Assembly: GCA_947579605.1 (NCBI GenBank)
Contig: OX388305.1
Span: 20,287,542 to 20,351,541 of the forward strand
Source of the DNA: Athripsodes cinereus
Lineage: Eukaryota; Arthropoda; Insecta; Trichoptera; Leptoceridae
Direction: 5' to 3'
Length of the DNA: 64,000 nt
In this document: piece after piece, positions 56,078-64,000 of the stretch
Layout of the letters: every line of letters begins with the position of its first letter
How positions within the stretch are numbered: the stretch's first letter is position 1
The notes under the pieces: generated by a model
Told to the model about the DNA's origin: nothing
Database searches by the model: none
The model's input: the letters and a program-made list of their open reading frames with translations, nothing else
Translations under genes and position numbers: made by a program

Positions 56078-56630
56078 AGGTTAAGGTAGCACCATTATAA
56101 TGTTTTTTTCTCGTTAAAATGTAAAAATATTCATTTTCCTATATTTTTATTAAGGTGACCAAAACTGAAACACTATGTGAGCCAGTTGTGGACACGTCTG
56201 TGTCCAAAACTAGAAAAATTGTTAAATTGCTGCACTAGTTGTAAACATGAAAGATTGTGATAAAACAAATGAGTGAAGTAAAGAAATATTGTTAAAAATA
56301 TATTCTTAAGACTTCTACCTAATAGTTTAAACGGTTACATTAGCAAAAACATTATGGATTGCTCAAATATTTTCAGATTACTAACCAAAGGGTCCTTATC
56401 GATTTTGTTAACAAATCTGTAAATTCACACACGTTTCACTAAAAACTTCAACCATCACGACATTTGACACAATGTCAGCTTATCTGTTAATTTACAAATA
56501 TGACCATACTCGGAAGAAATGTTATGCATAAATTAAACATCTTAAAATTGTTCACATCCTTATTTCTGGTACATCAAATCTCAAAATGTCCAAAACCGGG
56601 GCAGTGTCCACAACCGGGTCATCTACCCTA

Positions 56631-58529
56631 CATACGTTGTACGAATGTGTATACATTTCATAATACTTATTTATTGAGAAACATGTGACATTTTAATGTA
56701 ATAAATTCATGAGAAGTTTGAAGAATTATTCCAATCAGTTCTGTGAATATATAAACATATTAAAATTTATCGTTTCTTTGAAACCGAGGCTTTTTGTATG
56801 GAAATCCAACCAGAATGTTGTTTGAATAATTCCGTATCAAATCTGATCGATCTTACTAGAATATGAAAGTTACCTAAAGTTCAGAAAATATAAAAATATA
56901 ATATTTTTATTCGTTCATTAATATGTTTTTATGTCCTCAATAAACATCATAATTAGACATATCTTTTAAGCGGCTTTTAGTCTATAATATTATAAATACC
57001 TGGCAATTCGGTAGAAATATTAGTTGAAAAAATAATTGGTATAAAAGTTTTGTTCCAGAATATTATTAAACATGCTGAAATAGACGTATTTCTACTTCTT
57101 AGGTCAGTAAGTATAAATGTACATACTTGAATATTGAATACATTATTTTGTACAATGTCAAATCACAATACAAGGATGGAACTGTCATTAGCCGTTGAGT
57201 TATGGTATTGCCAGTTTAAATTAACAAATTCCTTAATTTAAGCATTATTTCAAGAAGAATTTATCTGTGATGTCAAGCTATCAACTTGATATGTTTTTCC
57301 TGAGCAATTCAGAAGAAACAACTCTAGTTTACAATAAGTATGTTCCAATTTCCGTGTTTTTTTATTATTTTGATTTTATACATAATCAGCTTACGTTCCA
57401 TTTGCTAACATTAGAAATTTATAAATAAGAAAACAATGCGTAGGTACTCGTGGCAGCCAGACGTTCATTTTTTTTTTCATTTTTTTATGTGACTGAAAAC
57501 TGAAAGTACTACAGTAAATTAATATGGGAGTATATTTTACTCAAAGACTAGACTCACTCTGAAAGAAGCCTCACCATAACAATTTTTTACCTGTGTTTTA
57601 CACCACATCTGAGAAATTCATTACTTTCGACATATTATGGAAAAAAAAAATTTCACATTATTCAAGTTCATAGAGTAAGTGACTTAAATTATTTCTTTAT
57701 ATTTGTGACTAGTTTCAGTACCTCCATATCATAAACAATATGTGAGGATAAAACATAATATTTTTCATCAAGATAATATTAAATTGAACAGACTTGAGTA
57801 TTGGCCAACGAACCATTCAAATATAACACATTATTGGTCATAGGTATGAAATCCTAAATAATATTTCAGTACTAAGTGTTCTCAACATAGCTAGCCTTTA
57901 TGAGCTTTCCTCTTCTAGATTATCCTTTTTCATTTATTCTATCAGTTAGGTACTTGGTGTAAGTATGCACAAAACCGTAAAATATTTCTCGCTTAAGCTG
58001 CCATTACAGGAGTTTAACATCTATGAATTATAATATTTTACAGTCATAGTTTTATAGATTTGCGCACGCACTGTACATATTTTCACGTTGGACATCTACT
58101 ACTTTGGTTTCTACCTACTCGCATCAGGCTAAAGGTCAGATGATGTATCGAGGTCGGAATGAGGATCAAGCGGGAGAACCAAACCGAATGTGAGGTCAAA
58201 TAAAAAATGTACCATTAAACTCCAATGGAATATCAAATAGATATTTCCCATTCACTACATAGTACATGAATTTCCACAATGCTACGCGTAGTAAACTATT
58301 TATACGGTCGAAATATCTTAGCAGGGTATGATGCATGAAGAAAATACCTCATATAATATAGATAAAACATTCTGTAGTCATACGAAGTTTATACTAGCAA
58401 ATATATGCCTACGCAATAAGATTTTTTTGATTTCACGACAATTGTCAAAAATACCGCGGTATTGCGTGTACCTACTTTCTGAGCACTGTGTTCTCAAGTA
58501 GACCTATACACTCAGCTAAGACATCGCTC
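56631..58529. other. No gene seen
   Basis: AT-rich. A small mixed-composition patch at 58125-58200 is not recognised. Confidence 0.4.
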
Positions 58530-58598
58530 TTTCAGCATAGTTTCCCGCGCCCTTGAGATGGATGCTCCATTAAATGGCGCCGAGGAAATCATCCAATA
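58530..58598 (+). repeat. LINE family G 3' block, copy 2
   Basis: Sense copy of the block after the family G ORF: CATAGTTTCCCGCGCCCTTG, GATGCTCCATTAAATGGCGC and CGAGGAAATCATCCAATA match the minus strand of 49418-49490. The possible translation (SRALEMDAPLNGAEEIIQ against SRTVKKNAPLNGSEQIIQ) suggests the block may have been coding. Confidence 0.6.
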
Positions 58599-58834
58599 TA
58601 CCTACCTACATACATACGATTTTTAATAATAGTTTTGTAATTGATTAAGATCAAAACAAGATTATTATCGTAATTAAATTGTGTCCAAAGTAACCCTGAC
58701 TGTAGTATTTTCTTTCAGTAGTATCTTTTCAATATTTTATTATATTATTGCAGCTTGAACCAATATATTGAATTGACTTGCATCATAAAACTAAGTTGCT
58801 ATAGAAGAATACGTGACATAAGCACAGACAATTT

Positions 58835-59389
58835 CGACTGTGCTCAGGACAAAGGCATCAAACCACAATTTTGACAAAAGTCATTTTATGTTTTAAAGTC
58901 AATCATTTGTGTCTTTTACACATTCTGGCAAAAGCATTCAATTCCCAAATGTCTAGTTTTAATAAAAAATGCAAAATATTTATTTTTAGCTAGGGCTTAA
59001 TTGCAAATATCCAATAGGACAAAGGACTCAAACAGCATGAGTTTCATTATTAACACCAAAAAAAAATCACCCAGACATAATTTTACGGCGAGGTAAAAGG
59101 CATCAAACCACATAACCCCAAACATGTGACATACATATCTCTTTAACATGTTGCTAAAGTTTGTCAGGACAAAGGATTTAATCCACATTTTTGTTAATTT
59201 TTTGCTTATAACTTGTTAATTTCTGAATATTTTCTCTTAAATTTTTATGACATAATAAAAAAACTACATTACAAAAAGTTGGTAAAATAATAATGACAAT
59301 AATTTGAAATTTTCTTTATCCTACAGTTTTTTGCTTCTCCTATAAAATTTGACCAATGTGGTTTGAATCCTTTGTCCTGGGCACAGTCG
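58835..59389. mobile_element. 555-bp TIR element built on the AGGACAAAGG motif
   Basis: The ends are CGACTGTGC-x-CAGGACAAAGG followed by a TCAAACCACA-like block, inverted at the right (TGTGGTTTGAATCCTTTGTC, then CTGGGCACAGTCG). ATTT flanks both sides (58831-58834, 59390-59393). The motif AGGACAAAGG-x3-5-AAACCACA also occurs internally in direct orientation at 59016, about 59091 and 59166, 75 bp apart for the last two. No transposase is present. A 4-bp duplication does not fit Tc1/mariner; the superfamily is open. Confidence 0.8.
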
Positions 59390-59862
59390 ATTTGCTTCAT
59401 GTAGTTTGTACGTTCACGTTCAAACACGTATCTATATAATATATTATTATCAATCGACGCTTATTGCATTTGTATCCAAGTTAACAACGATACATTTGCA
59501 TGCATGTACCGCTCATCGTCGTAATGTTAAGCGTAGGTAATATCACCTTCTTACACGAATGCGTTTTATGGACTACTAGATGTGTAATGTAATGCAAGTA
59601 AATTAACTATTTAGTAAAATAGTAAATTACCTAAATGCATTAGGTATGTAGGAAATATTAGTTTCGACATACCCTAATCCCACCAAATCCCATTTGAAAC
59701 TAATAATTATGTTCGATATCTTTTAAGTGTACATGACAACTAACTGCAACTAATATCTTTATGATTGTGTTCGAGGCTATTGACAATCTATCCTTTATTG
59801 TCTACCTGAAACACTAAATTGTTGGTTGGTTGTGCAGATAAGGTGCCTATTAAGTAATATTC
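59390..59862. other. No gene seen
   Basis: AT-rich, nothing recognised. Confidence 0.4.
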
Positions 59863-60185
59863 TTAACCCTAGAGAAGTAACGCATTTTAGAGGATCATAA
59901 ATGATAATAGTGGTGCCATGTCAGTCCAGTGAAGGAATGAAGAATGAAAAATAGATTTTTACAAAAAAATATATACTTATTATATTTTATTAGAAAAACT
60001 AACAACTAGAAACCTTTATCATGAAATCAACAGAAACGTTAAAATTAGCAACATGCTTACTTAATTACAATTCAGACATATATTTCTTTACGATGTTCTG
60101 GGCTAACATTTTTTTTTTACATTTTGAATAAAAGATTTTATTTTTCTTGTCATTTTTCTGTGGGCACAGAGCACAAGGAGTTCTT
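59863..60185 (-). mobile_element. piggyBac relic, one end
   Basis: TTAA at 59863-59866 is followed by CCCTAGAG, the classic piggyBac terminal sequence (CCCTAGA). About 200 bp inside it, on the minus strand, lies the decayed C-terminal Cys-rich coding segment, which is where it belongs in this transposon. The other terminus was not found. Confidence 0.6.
60065..60185 (-). pseudogene. piggyBac transposase C-terminal Cys-rich domain, decayed
   Basis: The minus frame reads RTPCALCPQKNDKKNKIF then YSKCKKKMLAQNIVKKY, ending at TAA. It aligns without gaps to the RING-like cysteine-rich DNA-binding tail of piggyBac transposases (C-x2-CP-x-K-x-x-x-K-x4-C-x2-CKK-x-x-C-x2-H). Here the third and last Cys positions are Tyr, one is Leu and the His is Asn, so zinc binding is lost. 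Two TGA codons lie directly upstream in frame, so the rest of the transposase was frame-shifted or deleted. The ORF at 60361-60600 on the same strand may be part of the same relic but has no motif to prove it. Confidence 0.55.
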
Positions 60186-62602
60186 CTTCATCAAGCAAAA
60201 CCATATTGATAACTACTGATAACCCACGGAACCAGAAAGAAATACCTACATAAAATGCTGGAGCGAAACAACAAATAATTTCCGAGATATCGGTGCGTTG
60301 ATTACTTATTACTATTCTTATTTTTTCTCGAAAAATTTACACCATTCACCTTGACAGTCTTCACGTTTGCGGCGAGTGATGTACACAAAATAATGAGCGC
60401 ATGAGGTGTTCTGTTACCGTCCAAGGGTTGATATCTTCACTCACATACTTAAGTGTAAAATCCTGTAACTTGCGAAAATTTCGTTTAACATTCATGGTAG
60501 TTGTTTTGCACTCTATATTACCTATGAATCCATAAATAATATTATATTCCTTACAAAATTTAGTTACAAATTGTACAAAAAAAAAATATACAGAAAACAC
60601 TTAGGTACATTTTTTTTAAAGCAAAAAGTGTTTACAAAGATAAGAGTAAGTGACGCTTACAGACAAGCATATCATACCTACACAAGAACCATCAAAACTA
60701 TCCATACCATAATCAACACGAAATCACACTCAAAATAATAGATTAGTTCTGCAGCATGAAACTCTTCAAACATGATTTGAAGGGATCTACAGATGTAATC
60801 TCCTTATTTGTTTCAAATATACCAGGTATATTGTTAAATAACAATATATCATGTTGATTTTTCTTCTCTTGGCAGCTTTGAATTTAAATTTTGATATTAG
60901 AAATCATTATATCCTACCAATCAATCAATCAGTTGTAGCTTATAGGTATTATATGTATATTTATTATGTTTGTAGATAAGTTTATATATTATACCTACCT
61001 ATAAGAACTTGATTCACTGTATGTGTAAGTAGATACTTTCATACAGACAATATAACAACAGAATATAAAAACAGTGTCTTATCTTCTGCTTAAGCATAGG
61101 TAGGTACTCGTGAAAGATAATATTATTTTTCCGCTTGGCATAGAGTGAAAATTGATATAAAATATTGAAAAACCTTAAGAATATATCCATGTATTATATT
61201 ATTGCTATATATTATGTAGGTACCTAGTTATCCCCTTTTTCGACAAAACATGTTGTACTTCAATATAATAGATGTGTCTATCTTATAAATGGATATATCT
61301 TCCCGGCAAATCGCGTATCATCAATCACAGATTAGGTTGTGTTTCATTTATTTTATTTTTATTTATGAGTTTAGATACAAAAGGCTCTTTATTATTATTT
61401 TATTATTATTTTATTATTATTTTTATTTTTATTCAGATATCAATTTGTAAGCACGACTTTTTTATGCATGTAGTCATAATCGCTTCTAATATTTTTTGTT
61501 TTGTTTTTTGAGTTTAGGTACTAAAAATTTAGTAGAGGGATCTAAAAATTAAGCTGTATTTTCCTTGTCAAACTTACCCTAATACAAAATGTATAGCTCT
61601 TTACATACCTATTACAACTAAACCATATGAACAAATTTAATATAAGTTTTATTATTATTATTATTGGACGAGATTTAAGTATGTAGATATCATTTACATG
61701 CCAAAGCACCTCAAGAACACTGTTGAATATCTGACGTTGTGGATCCGGACTCTTTTAATCCGTGACTACAAAAATGCTGTAATTTGATATTTAGTTTAAC
61801 TTTGATTGATTGTATTTGAAATTATGATAAATTTTATAAAATGTATGTACCAATGACGAGTCCAAGAGCCTGCATAATAGGGGCCTAGGGACAATAAGAA
61901 TTAATAAAAAAATAGCACAATGTTACATAACGTGGTTCTCCAATCGCAATGCCTGATTGGCAACAAATTTGTTGGTTTTGTTTATCCACGTTAACCCAAT
62001 ACTAAAGCGTGGAAGTGTGTCTACTGGTTTAATTAATTAAATTTGTTCAATTAAGTGTATCTATATTTGTATGTGCGAACATACTGTGTAGGTACTATGC
62101 TTTTATATGGTAACACACTAATTGTATTTAAGCTAGCGTGACTTTCTTACTTTAAGAGCGCGCTTTTAATGAAATAGTATTTCACGTTTAATGTTTTCCT
62201 GTTTCCTGATTGTTACAACCACATACAAACATACATATTAGCATTATATATTATTATACCTATTATCATTATAACATAGGCACTTAAATGTGAATTGCTT
62301 GTTGCAAGAATACACAAAATTCATTATTTTAATGTTTATTTTACAAGTTGTAAATATCTGTGTAACACAAACTGGAACATGCCGTCCTGGCGTACCACAA
62401 GTGATGAACATAACCACAATGTTATAAATATTCTGGTCATCCTTTATATGATGAATATAATAATGAGATTTTTTACCTATATTTTTATAATCCTGTAGAA
62501 ATCTAAAATGTAGATATATTGTTACAATGAGTAAAGTGATACAATATGCGGTTGTATCAAAAAATTTCACACTTAAATTCATAATTACTCTGGAGCTACA
62601 TT
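60186..62602. other. No gene seen
   Basis: AT-rich. (TTATTATTTTA)-type low complexity lies at about 61388-61435. Chance ORFs at 60361-60600, 61272-61511 and 62244-62582 are not recognised. Confidence 0.4.
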
Positions 62603-62879
62603 ACAATTCATGGTCATTAACATTGAAAGAACCTCTACACACTCGGATATCTCAGGAGTCGGAGACTCCTATTTATCCGAATTTGCACATATCACTTTCA
62701 TTTCCTCAGGGGCGACCCGAAGAACAGATCAACGTAAGTCGCCTCGTTGGAACAATAAACAAAAAGAAACAAAAATAGCCCATATTGGGAAAAATTAAAA
62801 TAAAGTGATATCACACAATACATGTGTGACATAATTAACCATAATAAATTAAACCAATATTATATGCAAAAATTAAGTA

Positions 62880-62895
62880 CAATACAATAATATAC

Positions 62896-62926
<31 letters not shown>

Positions 62927-63002
62927 CATACACATAAATACATACACACATTCATACATACATACACACATTCATACATACATACACACATATATACATA
63001 TA
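62880..63002 (+). repeat. (TA)n and ACAY microsatellite
   Basis: A TATATATATATATA run is followed by repeats of CATACATACACACATTCA. In the ACAY form this is the type of repeat that the Waldo group of R1-clade retrotransposons uses as target. Confidence 0.85.
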
Positions 63003-63130
63003 CTACGAAAACTATTTCCCTCCCAATGGGGATATTCCAACCAAAGCTACTCTCCACCAAGGGAGACAGGACGCACAAAACAAACGAAAAACAAGAGTTC
63101 GCCACGCAACATTCATCACGCCAAGCAAGC

Positions 63131-63986
63131 TCAATTCTCTGACTCCCCTGCGTCAGCCGGGGGTAAACCTGGCCCACGCAGAAGATCCCACCTAGACACC
63201 CAGGAATCTATAAACCTCTGGAAAGCCCTGAAATTCTGAGGACAAAGTAGCACTTCCCCAAACCAAACGGGCCTGGGGGTGCCATCGCTCATTTCCTCTA
63301 GCATTAGATCTCTCGCATCCATCATCACCGGGCACTCCCAAAGGATATGCTCCGCATATTGCGCCCCCATCCCACAGACACACCATGGATCATCCACGAG
63401 TCCAAGATCAAAGAGCTTGCCTCTCAGATCCCCATGGCCAGTTATCAACTGTACAGTGAAATGATCAAATGATAGGAAGCGCTTCTTCATTCGTTCACAA
63501 ACATTCGGGAGGAAACTGTAGACTAATCTAGCAGTTCTTCCTCCATCCCATCTTTCCTGCCACACTTCCATCGTTCTCTTTCGTATCGTGCTGACAGCCC
63601 TATTGTAACCTCTGATTCCGGGTTCCGCATGCACAGACATGCCGAAATGTACCACAACTCCATCCGCCTTGATCTTGCGCCTGGCCACAGAGTCCAAAAT
63701 TTCTAAATCGGCTGGTAGCACTCCAGCAATGACTGGAAGGCCATCACTTGCTGCAGTTCGATACGCACCCGTGACAGCGAGCAGCGGGAGTCTTTGCCCC
63801 CTCAAGACCGCCATCGACACAGATCCAACTAACAGCCTGTGCGACCACACACGAGCGGCATACGTGACCTGAGCCACATAAGTCGCCCGATATATTATAG
63901 TCTTCACAGTTCGCCATCTTAGACCCCATGTTCCACGACTCAGTCTGCGAAGAGTGAAAAATAACACACCCGCTTTTCCGTTTTCC
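63131..63986 (-). CDS. R1-clade retrotransposon polyprotein C-terminus (285 codons, intact)
   Basis: This is the RT thumb to C-terminus of ORF2 of an R1-type LINE, the polymerase and nuclease protein used for retrotransposition. Landmarks are ATYVAQVTYAARVWSHRLL (about residues 35-53), LRGQRLPLLAVTGAYRTAAS (about 61-80), PVIAGVLPADLEI (about 84-96), and near residues 200-220 WCVCGMGAQYAEHILWECP, the C-x-C-x7-H-x4-C zinc-knuckle typical of R1, TRAS, SART and Waldo elements. The final DSWVSRWDLLRGPGLPPAD leads to a stop. The frame has no breaks. The apparent start codon is GTG at 63988, an artefact of truncation at the duplication. Confidence 0.85.
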
Positions 63987-64000
63987 ACAATTCATGGTCA

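Larger units (their letters stand above)
54405..56628. mobile_element. TIR element of the GGTTTTGGACA type, carrying nested insertions
   Basis: The ends are GGGTAGATGACCCGGTT-x-TGGACAC and its reverse complement (28 bp with one mismatch), flanked by TA on both sides (54403-54404, 56629-56630), which suggests the Tc1/mariner/pogo order. The first 13 bases, GGGTAGATGACCC, are themselves nearly palindromic. The motif (C)GGTTTTGGACA recurs at 54416, 54607, 54627 and 54651 and, on the right, at 56158, 56182, 56200, 56587 and 56604 in both orientations. No transposase is present. Removing the family B copy (54831-55074) and the LINE (55230-56077 plus duplication) leaves about 1.1 kb of original element. 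Confidence 0.8.
62617..63986 (-). mobile_element. R1-clade LINE, 5'-truncated insertion
   Basis: The 14-bp direct repeat ACAATTCATGGTCA lies at 62603-62616 and again at 63987-64000, exactly where the polyprotein frame stops being open (an in-frame stop lies within the right repeat). This marks a 5'-truncated minus-strand insertion of about 1.37 kb, with the right duplication touching the window edge. The 3' region (62617-63130) contains an ACAY-rich microsatellite at about 62920-63002. The coding half is markedly GC-richer than the surrounding DNA, which suggests recent arrival. Confidence 0.7.

Noticed and set aside
55653..56084. 143-codon plus ORF
   Set aside because: Antisense shadow of the LINE family L reverse transcriptase; the minus strand has YADD and GCETW.
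60419..60432. Second terminus of the piggyBac relic (CAAGGGTTGA)
   Set aside because: It only loosely resembles TCTAGGGTTAA and lies too close, on the wrong side of possible coding sequence.
63639..63872. Plus-strand ORFs over the R1 element
   Set aside because: Shadows of the R1 polyprotein in a GC-rich stretch.

Overview
The window is 64 kb of AT-rich eukaryotic DNA, almost certainly from an insect. Lepidoptera is the most likely order, by inference: a tRNA-derived SINE at 42346-42598 ends like SINEs I know from moths and butterflies, an R1-clade retrotransposon lies beside an ACAY-type microsatellite, and the short motif GTAGGTAC/GTACCTAC is scattered throughout. No complete host gene, rRNA, tRNA, CRISPR array or operon is visible. 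The only host-gene-like signal is a short decayed matrix-metalloproteinase-like segment near 12.34-12.46 kb. The window is best read as intergenic or intronic sequence built up by transposable elements.

LINE remnants dominate. Family A (3' end CCCCACTTGGGACACGGCG then GTATAG) has seven partial copies; the one at 5641-6005 is 5'-truncated and flanked by an 11-bp target-site duplication. Family H (ATGA/GATGAT tail, RTE-like) has five copies. Further RT tails lie at 16.95-17.09, 21.56-21.85, 36.14-36.43, 40.42-40.81, 43.37-43.70, 49.42-49.79 and 58.53-58.60 kb. A short repeat, family B, occurs about fourteen times and shares its 3' end with LINE family A, suggesting it is mobilised by that LINE. 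Two tRNA-derived SINE families (C, D) and AATAAA-tailed L2-like 3' ends are also present.

DNA transposons and other classes include: a Penelope-like element with a broken GIY-YIG endonuclease (7.76-8.29 kb); a deleted piggyBac element with TTAA duplications and an N-terminal transposase-like ORF (44.52-45.62 kb); a second piggyBac relic with a decayed C-terminal Cys-rich domain beside TTAACCCTAG (59.86-60.19 kb); two 118-bp Harbinger-like MITEs (2.79 and 20.33 kb); a 173-bp TA-flanked MITE (19.02 kb); a 601-bp fold-back element with about 158-bp inverted repeats (37.2-37.8 kb); and two non-autonomous TIR elements built from repeats of their own terminal motif (54.4-56.6 kb and 58.8-59.4 kb). 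A 99-bp tandem array (47.5-48.4 kb) leads into a Helitron-like hairpin end.

The 53.5-56.7 kb region is a nested set: a TA-flanked TIR element carries a family B copy and a 5'-truncated LINE with an intact 276-codon RT ORF and its own 11-bp duplication. The right edge (62.6-64.0 kb) is a 5'-truncated R1-clade insertion with unusually high GC and a 14-bp flanking repeat. The least explained item is a GC-rich island at 52.50-52.72 kb containing three perfect-to-near-perfect 21-bp repeats. All family assignments were made by eye from motifs; none was checked against a database.
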